DNA of 64,000 nucleotides from Flavobacterium sp. NRK1. Lineage in GTDB: Bacteria > Bacteroidota > Bacteroidia > Flavobacteriales > Flavobacteriaceae. Every line of letters begins with the position of its first letter. Positions within the stretch are counted from its first letter, which is position 1. The notes beneath the pieces were generated by a model, which saw only the letters and a list, made by a program, of their open reading frames with translations, was not told where the DNA came from and made no database searches. Positions 25,990-33,976 of the stretch are shown in pieces. Location of the stretch: NCBI RefSeq assembly GCF_024054175.1, contig NZ_JAMXLA010000001.1, forward strand, positions 2,360,571 to 2,424,570, in the 5' to 3' direction. The translations under genes and the position numbers were made by a program.

Positions 25990-27420
25990 TTATTTAGCAA
26001 CCTCTAAACCCAACTTTTTCGCCCGCTCCATCATATAGGCATAAGCCGAATCATAATCATTATGAATTTCGCCTTCCAGTATAGCTTCTTTTATAGCTTC
26101 TTTTAGTACACCAATTTCCCTTCCAGGCTTAAGGTTAAAAGTTTCCATAATTTCTTCTCCGCTGATAGGCGGCTGAAAATTACGTACGTGGTCACGCTCT
26201 TCAACCTCTACAATTTTTTTACGTACTATTTTAAAATTATTATGGTACTTTTTAAATTTCTGAGCGTTTTTGGTTGTAATATCGGCCTCACATAAAATCA
26301 TCAGGTCTTCTACATCTTCACCCGCATCAAAAATAAGCCTGCGAACCGCAGAATCGGTTACAATATCCTGTGCCAGTACAATAGGGCGGGAGCTTAGCAT
26401 TACCATTTTAGCTACATATTTCATTTTATGGTTTAATGGCATGTGCAGTCTTTCAAATAGCTTTTTAACCATTTTGCCGCCTAAAAACTCATGGCCATGA
26501 AATGTCCATCCTACTTTCTTGTGGAATTTTTTGGTAGGCGCTTTGCCTATATCATGTAATAATGCCGACCATCGCAGCCACACATCATCAGTGTTTGGAG
26601 CAATATTATCTACTACTTCAAGTGTATGATAAAAATTATCTTTATGAGTTTGGCCTTCAACTTCTTCTACACCTTGCAATGCTGTAAGTTCTGGCAAAAT
26701 AATATGCAGTAATCCTGTTTCGTGCAATAGCTTAAAGCCAACAGAAGGTACAGGAGACATAAGTATCTTATTAAGTTCATCAACAATACGCTCTCCTGAA
26801 ATTATTTTTATTCGCTCTTTATTTCTTGTTATTGCTTTAAGAGACTCTTCTTCAATAGTGAAATTAAGCTGAGAAGCAAAACGTATAGCACGCATCATGC
26901 GTAACGGATCATCACTATAAGTAATGTCCGGGTTTAGCGGAGTACGTATTATTTTATTATTAAGGTCTTCTACACCATTAAAAGGATCTACAAGTGCACC
27001 AAAATTATCGGCAGATAACGATAGGGCTAAAGCATTTATGGTGAAATCGCGTCGGTTCTGGTCATCTTCAAGTGTACCGGTTTCCACTTGAGGGTTGCGG
27101 CTTTCCTGTGTATAAGATTCTTTTCGCGCACCTACAAATTCAATATCAATATCTTCAAAGCGCAGCATTGCAGTACCGTAGGTTTTAAAAACCTGTACTT
27201 TTGGTTTGTTGGGCAGTAGTGAAGATACTTTTTCGGCAAGTTCAATGCCGCTGCCTACCGCAACAATATCTATATCTTTTTTAAAATCTCTCTGCAAAAG
27301 AAAATCTCTTACAAAGCCACCTATTACATAACTGTCAACGTTAAGATTTTGAGCGGCCTGCGAGGTGATTGTAAATATCCTGTTGTTTAATGCTTCTTTG
27401 TATGAAGTTTTATTTTCCAT
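25990..27420 (-). CDS. cca: CCA tRNA nucleotidyltransferase with HD domain
   Basis: This 476-residue protein has the N-terminal polymerase head (~20-150): SYVIGGFVRDFLL, then the DID metal motif in KDIDIVAVG, and RRDFTINALAL. RNA-binding segments (DPLRMMRAIRFASQL, ERIVDEL) follow, then an HD phosphohydrolase region (LHDIGKAPTKKFH, HGHEFLG) near residues 290-320. It adds or repairs the CCA end of tRNAs. It overlaps tsaC by one base (TAATG) and is the last gene of a three-gene run. Confidence 0.9.
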   Translation of the reverse strand: MENKTSYKEALNNRIFTITSQAAQNLNVDSYVIGGFVRDFLLQRDFKKDIDIVAVGSGIELAEKVSSLLPNKPKVQVFKTYGTAMLRFEDIDIEFVGARKESYTQESRNPQVETGTLEDDQNRRDFTINALALSLSADNFGALVDPFNGVEDLNNKIIRTPLNPDITYSDDPLRMMRAIRFASQLNFTIEEESLKAITRNKERIKIISGERIVDELNKILMSPVPSVGFKLLHETGLLHIILPELTALQGVEEVEGQTHKDNFYHTLEVVDNIAPNTDDVWLRWSALLHDIGKAPTKKFHKKVGWTFHGHEFLGGKMVKKLFERLHMPLNHKMKYVAKMVMLSSRPIVLAQDIVTDSAVRRLIFDAGEDVEDLMILCEADITTKNAQKFKKYHNNFKIVRKKIVEVEERDHVRNFQPPISGEEIMETFNLKPGREIGVLKEAIKEAILEGEIHNDYDSAYAYMMERAKKLGLEVAK

Positions 27421-27995
27421 TAAGGTCGTATCACTTTTACCTGTAAATCATTCCCCAGTTTTATTATGGTAGAAGGTTTAGCGGCAATTTTATCGTGGTG
27501 CAAATTTACGATATAGTCTACGCCGTCCAAAATATGATGGTCAATTTCTTTAAAAGAATTAGGTGTTGGCCTTCCGCTTACATTTGCCGATGTAGAAACC
27601 AGTGGTTTTTTCATACGTTCCATAAGCTTAAAGCAAAAAGGATCTTTTACTAGACGCACACCCAGTGTTTTATCTTCCGCTATAAGGTTAGGTGCCACAT
27701 TGCGCGGATTATCAAGTATAAGGGTAGTAGGTTTTTCGGACAAGTCCATTATCTGCCATGCTACCTCAGGTATTTCTTTAAATACGGTATACATCATTCT
27801 GTCGGTATTCATAAGCACGATCATGCTTTTGCTTTCCTCTCGTTGCTTTAGTTCATAAATTTTCTTTACCGCTTCAGGGTTCGATGCATCACAGCCAATA
27901 CCCCAAACGGTATCGGTAGGATATAGAATAATGCCTCCGTTCTTTATTACCTCATAGGCATTGTGTACTTCTGTACTTATATCGGGCGTACTCAT
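27420..27995 (-). CDS. tsaC: L-threonylcarbamoyladenylate synthase (TsaC/Sua5-YrdC family)
   Basis: This enzyme of 191 residues is a single YrdC domain without the Sua5 C-terminal extension. Seen: GGIILYPTDTVWGIGCDA, KIYELKQREESKSMIVL, and STSANVSGRPTPNSF, the conserved YrdC signature. It makes threonylcarbamoyl-AMP for the t6A modification of ANN-decoding tRNAs. It sits between a sugar aminotransferase gene (3-base gap) and cca (1-base overlap); tsaC and cca both act on tRNA. Confidence 0.9.
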   Translation of the reverse strand: MSTPDISTEVHNAYEVIKNGGIILYPTDTVWGIGCDASNPEAVKKIYELKQREESKSMIVLMNTDRMMYTVFKEIPEVAWQIMDLSEKPTTLILDNPRNVAPNLIAEDKTLGVRLVKDPFCFKLMERMKKPLVSTSANVSGRPTPNSFKEIDHHILDGVDYIVNLHHDKIAAKPSTIIKLGNDLQVKVIRP

Positions 27996-27998
27996 TAA

Positions 27999-29102
27999 TT
28001 ACTTATAATTATTAATAGTATCTACTACTTTTTTTATTTCTTTTTCGGTAAGCACGGGGCTTATAGGTAAACTGAGTACCTCATTGTGTATCTGCTCTGT
28101 AATTGGCAAAGATAATTGATTTAGCTGAGCATATGCCTCCTGTTTGTGTGGCGGAACAGGATAATGTATAAGTGTTTGTATATCATTTTCTGCCAAATAC
28201 TGTTGAAGTCTGTTTCTGTCCTGGGTGAGAATAACAAACAAATGCCATACATGACTGTTTTTGTCCGCAGGAATTTCAGGAAGCTTAATGAGCGGATTAG
28301 TGATTGTATCAATATAATATTGAGCTATTTCACGACGTTTGTTGTTTTCTGAATCAAGGTATTTAAGTTTTACATCCAATACTGCTGCCTGTATTTCATC
28401 AAGACGTGAATTAAGCCCCTGGTATTTATTTATGTATTTTTCTTCCGATCCGTAATTGGCTAATGCACGAATGGCTTTCGCAAGTTCATCGTTATTTGTA
28501 GTAACAGCACCTGCATCGCCAAGTGCGCCCAGATTTTTACCCGGATAAAAACTAAACCCTGCTGCATCGCCCAATGTGCCTGTTTTTTTGCCCTGCCACT
28601 CTGCGCCAATAGCCTGAGCATTATCTTCAATTAATTTAAGATCGTGTTTATGTGCCAATATTTTTAATTGGTCGTTAAAAACTACCTGTCCATACAAGTG
28701 GACTATCATTATTGCTTTTGTTTTAGAAGATATTTTCTCTTCTATAAGTTTAATATCTATATTGTATGTATTCAGATCGGGTTCAACAAGAACGGGAATA
28801 AGGTCATTATCGGTAATGGCAAGTAAAGATGCTATGTAGGTATTGGCAGGAACAATTACTTCGTCGCCCGGCTGCATATAGCCAAGTTCTATATAAGCTT
28901 TAAAAATAAGGCGTAAAGCATCAAGGCCGTTTGCAGTACCAATAGCATGTTTTGCTCCAATATATTCAGAAAGGTTTTTCTCAAATTCTTTTACTTCCTC
29001 CCCTAAAAGGTACCATCCGCTCCTGAATACTTTTAATAATCGTTCTTCAATTTCCTCCTGATGAAGCAGGTTTATTTTCTGAAGATCAAGAAATTTTATC
29101 AT
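27999..29102 (-). CDS. DegT/DnrJ/EryC1/StrS-family sugar aminotransferase
   Basis: This PLP enzyme has 367 residues. Seen: GSGW-like start of the active region ([15 protein letters not shown]), [24 protein letters not shown], and the PLP lysine in [18 protein letters not shown]. It resembles FdtB/WlbE-type transaminases that make amino sugars for surface glycans. That fits the glycosyltransferase block beginning at 29227, transcribed divergently. It leads an operon with tsaC and cca. The exact sugar is not determinable. Confidence 0.88.
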   Translation of the reverse strand: MIKFLDLQKINLLHQEEIEERLLKVFRSGWYLLGEEVKEFEKNLSEYIGAKHAIGTANGLDALRLIFKAYIELGYMQPGDEVIVPANTYIASLLAITDNDLIPVLVEPDLNTYNIDIKLIEEKISSKTKAIMIVHLYGQVVFNDQLKILAHKHDLKLIEDNAQAIGAEWQGKKTGTLGDAAGFSFYPGKNLGALGDAGAVTTNNDELAKAIRALANYGSEEKYINKYQGLNSRLDEIQAAVLDVKLKYLDSENNKRREIAQYYIDTITNPLIKLPEIPADKNSHVWHLFVILTQDRNRLQQYLAENDIQTLIHYPVPPHKQEAYAQLNQLSLPITEQIHNEVLSLPISPVLTEKEIKKVVDTINNYK

Positions 29103-29119
29103 TGGTAAGAATTATACAA

Positions 29120-29127
29120 CAAAAGTA
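29120..29127 (-). promoter_or_regulatory. Bacteroidota -7 promoter box (TACTTTTG)
   Basis: An exact TAnnTTTG match 18 bases before the sugar aminotransferase ATG. It is divergent from the box at 29202-29209. Confidence 0.5.
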
Positions 29128-29201
29128 TTGAAACTTTATCATTCTTACGCACATTATAACTAAACTGCCAAGTTTTATACAAGGTTTTATATTAGATTTG
29201 A

Positions 29202-29209
29202 TACATTTG
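29202..29209 (+). promoter_or_regulatory. Bacteroidota -7 promoter box (TACATTTG)
   Basis: An exact TAnnTTTG match 17 bases before the GT4 glycosyltransferase ATG at 29227. Confidence 0.45.
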
Positions 29210-29226
29210 CCGATTAAACGCTATTT

Positions 29227-30354
29227 ATGAGATTGATACAGGTAACGGCATCCAGAGGCTGGCGCGGACATGAACAAAAGATTATTTATTTATATGAGGC
29301 TTTTAGAGATTTCGGCTATGTAGAAGACCAATGGATTGTTTGCGTTAAAGATTCTGAGATCTATAAGATTGCACAAAGTAAGGGTATGCAGATTATAGGG
29401 CTGGAATTTAACGGAGAGTACGATCTTAAATTTGCTAAATCTCTAAAGCATATAGCAGACGATAAAAATGCTGATGTAATATTTATTCATAATAGTGAAT
29501 CACATACTATTAGCGTGCTTTCGGCGTTGTTATACGGGCTGAAACAGCCTTTAGTATTATGCAGAACTCTTATTAAAAGAGTAGATACAAACTTTCTTAG
29601 AAAGTGGAAATACAATTATAAGGGTATTAAAAAAATCATATGTGTATCGCACCCTGTTGTAAATGTGCTTAAATATGCGGTTAAAGACCATAGCAGGTTA
29701 TGTGTTGTGGGTAGTGTTACTGATATTAATAAGTTTAAATATTCTGATACGGGAATTTTAAGAAAAGAATTTAATATTCCGGAAGATGTTAAGATAATTG
29801 GTAACATTGCTGCCTATACAGGAATGAAAGACCTTTTTACATGGGTACGCACTGTTGCAGTGCTTGTAAAACGAGGAATAAAAGCTAAATATATAATTAT
29901 AGGTGATGGTCCGCAGGAGCAGGAAATAAAAGATCTTGCCCGAGAACTTGGCGTTTTTGATGAAATTATATTTGCAGGTTTTCGTAAAGATATTCCACAG
30001 GTACTGCCGGAGTTTGACCTGTTTTTATTTACATCTAATAATGAGCCTACGGGTGGTGTTCTGTTAGAATCTTATGCCTGTAAAGTGCCAATAGTGGCTG
30101 CCAATGCAGGCGGGATACCGGAAGTAGTAGTGCCAAACGAAACAGGCTTCCTGGTTGAAGTGGGCAACCCGGAGTCCTTTGCAGATAAAGTAGAAGAATT
30201 ACTTAACAATAAAGAATTGCAAAAGAAATTTACTGAGAATGGTTATGAGTTTCTGAAAAATAATTTCACAAAAGAAATTATCGCCAAAAAAATGATTGAC
30301 GAATTACAGGAAGTTGTAAACCAAAACCCGGTAAAGAATGAGAAAGGAAAATAA
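29227..30354 (+). CDS. Glycosyltransferase family 4 (GT-B) protein
   Basis: This 375-residue GT-B enzyme shows RGWRGHEQKIIYLYEAF at the N-terminus and a C-terminal nucleotide-sugar domain. That domain contains GDGPQEQEIKDLARELG, FDLFLFTSNNEPTGGVLLESYACKVPIVA and NAGGIPEVV (the E-x7-E retaining-GT motif region). It transfers a sugar during lipopolysaccharide or surface-glycan assembly; donor and acceptor are not determinable. The next gene starts one base after its stop. Confidence 0.88.
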   Translation: MRLIQVTASRGWRGHEQKIIYLYEAFRDFGYVEDQWIVCVKDSEIYKIAQSKGMQIIGLEFNGEYDLKFAKSLKHIADDKNADVIFIHNSESHTISVLSALLYGLKQPLVLCRTLIKRVDTNFLRKWKYNYKGIKKIICVSHPVVNVLKYAVKDHSRLCVVGSVTDINKFKYSDTGILRKEFNIPEDVKIIGNIAAYTGMKDLFTWVRTVAVLVKRGIKAKYIIIGDGPQEQEIKDLARELGVFDEIIFAGFRKDIPQVLPEFDLFLFTSNNEPTGGVLLESYACKVPIVAANAGGIPEVVVPNETGFLVEVGNPESFADKVEELLNNKELQKKFTENGYEFLKNNFTKEIIAKKMIDELQEVVNQNPVKNEKGK

Positions 30355-30355
30355 T

Positions 30356-31309
30356 ATGGAAGACAAAAGAGTGTTGTTCATAACATTTGATATGAGCGGG
30401 TATTATGATAGTGTATATAAAGAACTGAAAAGCCGCTATACCCATGTAGATTATTATAATACGGCAACTTTAAAGTTTAAGTATAAAAACATGCTGCAAA
30501 AGGTTCAGGCCTTTTTTTATAAAATAATTACGGGTAAAAAACTCAAAAACTACTATAAGTGTAAAGAGCTGGTAAATAATACTGTTTGCCATAAGTATGA
30601 TATTACTATTATTATACGTCCTGATGTGTTTTTTGATTCGCAGCTTCAGGCTATTAGAAATGTGTCAAAGCGATTTATAGCTTACTATCACGACTCTATT
30701 AATAATATAAAGAGGAAAAAAGATATAATCAATTTTTTTGATGCCGTATATTCTTATGAGAAAAAAGATGTTGAAGATTTCGGCCTGCTGTTTATAAGCA
30801 ATTTTATTTATTTTGAAGGCGAAGTTCACAACACTGAAACTTCATATGATGCTTTTTCTGTAATGTCTGATGATTACCGTGTGATTACGCTTAAGAATCT
30901 GGCGGAACATCTTAAAGAGAAAGGATATACCTGTGGATTTTATGTAATGAAAGATGGAGAGCTGCCCGAAAACACTAATATAACTTATATTAATAAGCGT
31001 ATGTGTAATAATGAAGTAATAGACCATATTAAAAGGGCTCCTATTATTGCAGACATACATAAATTTGGTATTCAGGATGGTTTAACGTTTCGGGTATTTG
31101 AGGCAATGGGGTTTCGAAAAAAACTTATTACCACAAATAAGGACATTAAAAACTATGATTTTTATAATCCTAACAACATTTTTATAATAGAAGACGCAAG
31201 AAATATTAATATTCCCGATTCATTTTTTGAAACACCATATACAGAACTACCCGAAGAGATTTATAAAAAGTATACTGTAAAATCCTGGGTGGATAATATA
31301 GTGGCGTAA
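30356..31309 (+). CDS. Putative glycosyltransferase-like protein
   Basis: From ATG 30356 (one base after the GT4 stop) the protein has 317 residues; an upstream ATG at 30338 overlaps the GT4 gene and is less likely. Seen: KRVLFITFDMSGYYDSVYKEL at the start and, near the C-terminus, ADIHKFGIQDGLTFRVFEAMGFRKKLITTN. The second resembles the donor-binding E-containing loop of GT-B enzymes (CgeB-like glycosyltransferases). I do not recognise a named family with certainty; the tight coupling to a GT4 gene supports a role in glycan assembly. Confidence 0.65.
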   Translation: MEDKRVLFITFDMSGYYDSVYKELKSRYTHVDYYNTATLKFKYKNMLQKVQAFFYKIITGKKLKNYYKCKELVNNTVCHKYDITIIIRPDVFFDSQLQAIRNVSKRFIAYYHDSINNIKRKKDIINFFDAVYSYEKKDVEDFGLLFISNFIYFEGEVHNTETSYDAFSVMSDDYRVITLKNLAEHLKEKGYTCGFYVMKDGELPENTNITYINKRMCNNEVIDHIKRAPIIADIHKFGIQDGLTFRVFEAMGFRKKLITTNKDIKNYDFYNPNNIFIIEDARNINIPDSFFETPYTELPEEIYKKYTVKSWVDNIVA

Positions 31310-31328
31310 ATACTATAAATTTTGCAGG

Positions 31329-32183
31329 TTATTGCTTGAGTTTATATATACCCAGAGCTTTTTTAAATGATTTATTAAAAAGTACCCATTTTACATATAA
31401 TTCATTTTTAAAGCTTGTCCAGGCCCATTTACTATGCGGTAATATATCTTTACTTATAGCGGCCTTCATCCCGGCAGAAACAATAAATTCTTTTTTTAGT
31501 GCTTCCCACGGCACATTCCCATAGCCGTCAAATTCATTAACCTTGTTTTTCTCATGGATTATAGACATCCATAACCTTTTTCCGGTAACCTGCTTAACTC
31601 GGGCTTCTTTTTTCCAGTGGTTATGATCGTTAGCCCAAACAGTTTTAGGATTGTCGTTCTTTTCTATCAGGCTGATAAAAGGATTAAAAATATGTTCCTT
31701 TTTGCCCAGCATTATAGTAGGCTTAATTTGCAGCGAATAGCCATTAATAATGTCTATAGCCATATAATCCTGACTTTTAAACTGTTTTTGTACTTCATCA
31801 ATAAAGTATTTGCTTATGCAGTCATCATTATCTATACGCGATGTTATTAAATATGGCTTACCTGAAGCTTCTGTGGTTATCAGCTTATTTATTTCAGGAT
31901 AAAACGATGGCATTCCTTCAATATAAAACAGATTAATGTTTGGTGTATTGCCAATTATAGCTTCAATTTTTTGTTTGTATGACTCAGGAGTTGTAGTGTC
32001 AAAATAAATAAGCCAGGTAAAGTTCTGGTTGGTTTGTTCCGTTACTGACGGAAAACAAAAGTTTTCAAAAAGCCACAGTCTGTGTTCAAGCCACTCATCT
32101 GTAAGTAACGATTCGTTGTTTTTAGTAACATCCCATTTAGGATTTTTTAAATTAAAACGGGTAATAAGATAGTGGTTAAACAT
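31329..32183 (-). CDS. Putative rhamnosyl/glycosyltransferase (GT-A type)
   Basis: From ATG 32183 this is 284 residues. The frame is open to 32306, but that would run across the promoter and the start of the divergent Kdo-kinase-like gene. Seen: MFNHYLITRFNLKNPKWDV, WLEHRLWLFENFCFPS, FTWLIYFDTTTPESYK, and a DxD-type motif in TSRIDNDDCIS. The pattern resembles the putative rhamnosyl-transferase family. It is convergent with the preceding gene pair. Confidence 0.72.
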   Translation of the reverse strand: MFNHYLITRFNLKNPKWDVTKNNESLLTDEWLEHRLWLFENFCFPSVTEQTNQNFTWLIYFDTTTPESYKQKIEAIIGNTPNINLFYIEGMPSFYPEINKLITTEASGKPYLITSRIDNDDCISKYFIDEVQKQFKSQDYMAIDIINGYSLQIKPTIMLGKKEHIFNPFISLIEKNDNPKTVWANDHNHWKKEARVKQVTGKRLWMSIIHEKNKVNEFDGYGNVPWEALKKEFIVSAGMKAAISKDILPHSKWAWTSFKNELYVKWVLFNKSFKKALGIYKLKQ

Positions 32184-32224
32184 TGCCTGGCTTCTTGTTA
32201 TGAAGGGTAAAAATAAACCAATTA

Positions 32225-32257
32225 TTTGAAGTAAGAAATTCAAAATGGTTACTTTTG
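32225..32257 (+). promoter_or_regulatory. Full Bacteroidota promoter (TTTG-N21-TACTTTTG)
   Basis: TTTG at 32225-32228, 21 bases of spacer, TACTTTTG at 32250-32257, and ATG 20 bases further on. It is the best-formed promoter in the window. Confidence 0.6.
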
Positions 32258-32277
32258 CATAAAATTGCAATTGCTGA

Positions 32278-33042
32278 ATGAACAAAGTCATCCATCCGGA
32301 ATTCAAAGCTCAAACTAAAGAGATAACCCAGATTATTGAAAATTTTGATACCCAGGGCAAATTATTTGTTGACGGGAAGAGAAATAAGATAAAACTTTTT
32401 GAATTAGGTAATGATACGGTAAATGTAAAGTCGTTCAAAATTCCCAATATAATTAATAAGCTGGTTTATCGGTTTTTCAGGAAATCCAAAGCACGCCGTT
32501 CTTATGAGTTTGCCAATATTTTACTGGAAAAGGGGATAGGTACTCCACAGCCTATAGCTTATTTTGAGCATTTTACAGCTTTTACACTTCAGGATAGCTA
32601 CTACATGAGTGCCCAAATGGAAACCGAGCTTACCTTTAGGCAATTGATTGAAATTCCCGATTATCCTGATCATGAAAACATACTTAGGCAGTTTACACGT
32701 TTTACATTTGAACTTCATGAAAAGGGAATAGAATTTTTAGATCATACTCCCGGTAATACGCTTATAAAAAAAACAGGAGAAGGGCGGTATGCCTTCTTTT
32801 TGGTAGATCTTAACAGGATGAAATTTCATAGCAATATGACGTTTACCCAGCGTATAGTGAATATGGCTAAACTAACCCCTGAAACAAGGCTTATAGAGGT
32901 AATGAGCGATGAATATGCAAAGCTTTATGGTAAATCGTATGATGAGGTTATGGCATTAATGGTAAAGCATACCCAATACTTTAGTAACAGGTTTCACCGC
33001 AAACGCGCTATCAAAAGAAAGCTTGGGCTCCGAAAAAATTAA
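32278..33042 (+). CDS. Lipopolysaccharide (Kdo/heptose) kinase-like protein
   Basis: This 254-residue protein has the fold of the Kdo/WaaP kinase family. Seen: KSFKIPNIINKLVYRFFRKSKARRSYEF, a catalytic-loop-like HEKGIEFLDHTPGNTLIKK, and the metal-binding aspartate in FFLVDLNRMKF. Such proteins phosphorylate Kdo or heptose in the lipopolysaccharide inner core. Nearby GT2 and GT9 genes support that role. The ATG follows the best promoter in the window. Confidence 0.82.
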   Translation: MNKVIHPEFKAQTKEITQIIENFDTQGKLFVDGKRNKIKLFELGNDTVNVKSFKIPNIINKLVYRFFRKSKARRSYEFANILLEKGIGTPQPIAYFEHFTAFTLQDSYYMSAQMETELTFRQLIEIPDYPDHENILRQFTRFTFELHEKGIEFLDHTPGNTLIKKTGEGRYAFFLVDLNRMKFHSNMTFTQRIVNMAKLTPETRLIEVMSDEYAKLYGKSYDEVMALMVKHTQYFSNRFHRKRAIKRKLGLRKN

Positions 33043-33048
33043 ATATCT

Positions 33049-33056
33049 TATCTTTG
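33049..33056 (+). promoter_or_regulatory. Bacteroidota -7 promoter box (TATCTTTG)
   Basis: An exact TAnnTTTG match just after the Kdo-kinase-like stop and 72 bases before the GT2 ATG; a TTG at 33023-33025 is a possible -33 element at 23-base spacing. Confidence 0.45.
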
Positions 33057-33128
33057 TGCCGCTAAAATGCAGTGACTTCTTTTAAGTTTATACTTCTTTT
33101 AGCTTTTTAAAAATCTAAGCAGTTAAAA

Positions 33129-33962
33129 ATGAAAATATCAGTAATAGTAAGTACGTATAATGCAGAAAAATGGCTTGAAAATGTACTTATAGGGTACAGT
33201 AATCAAACTTATAAAGATTTTGAGCTTATAATTGCTGATGATGGGTCACGCCCGTCAACTAAGGAACTGATAGACCGCTACGCGGCTAATTACCCGGTAC
33301 CGGTGCGCCACCTTTGGCATGAAGACAAAGGTTACAGAAGACAGGAAATTTTAAACGTTGCTATTGTTGAAGCTGCAAATGAATATATTATAATGACTGA
33401 TGGTGATTGTATTCCGCGAAAAGATTTTGTGGAAATGCACGCCAAATTTGCCGAAAAAGGCAGGTTTTTATCTGGCGGTTATTGCAAACTTACCATGAAG
33501 GCAAGTGAAGCGATAACCAAAGAAGATATACTTAATGAAAATTGTTTTGATGTTAACTGGCTTAAGAAACAGGATAAGTTAGGGTTCTCTCAAACACTTA
33601 AATTAACGGCAGGGCCGGTACTTGGTGCTGTTATGGATACGGTTACAACAACTACACCTTCTTTTAATAACTGTAATTCTTCCGGTTTCAGGGCAGATAT
33701 GATAGCTATTAATGGCTATGATGAAAGGATGAAATATGGCGGGCCTGACAGGGAGTTTGGTGAACGTCTTGAGAATTATGGAGTAAAAGGCAAGCAGATA
33801 AGGCATAAAGCAATCTGTCTTCATCTTGATCACAGCAGAGGATATAAAACACCCGAGTCACTCGCAGCTAATCTGGCTATCAGAAAGGAAGTACGCGACA
33901 AAAAAATAAAATGGACACCTTACGGTATTAAGAAAGAAGAAGGAGTTACAATACCTGAATAG
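33129..33962 (+). CDS. Glycosyltransferase family 2 protein
   Basis: This GT-A enzyme has 277 residues: MKISVIVSTYNAEKWLENVL, QTYKDFELIIADDGS, the DxD motif in MTDGDCIPRKDF, and NGYDERMKYGGPDREFGERL, the C-terminal galactosyltransferase-type segment. It probably adds a hexose to the lipopolysaccharide core or another surface glycan. It is convergent with the GT2-GT9 fusion gene. Confidence 0.9.
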   Translation: MKISVIVSTYNAEKWLENVLIGYSNQTYKDFELIIADDGSRPSTKELIDRYAANYPVPVRHLWHEDKGYRRQEILNVAIVEAANEYIIMTDGDCIPRKDFVEMHAKFAEKGRFLSGGYCKLTMKASEAITKEDILNENCFDVNWLKKQDKLGFSQTLKLTAGPVLGAVMDTVTTTTPSFNNCNSSGFRADMIAINGYDERMKYGGPDREFGERLENYGVKGKQIRHKAICLHLDHSRGYKTPESLAANLAIRKEVRDKKIKWTPYGIKKEEGVTIPE

Positions 33963-33976
33963 CAGGTAGTTTTTAT

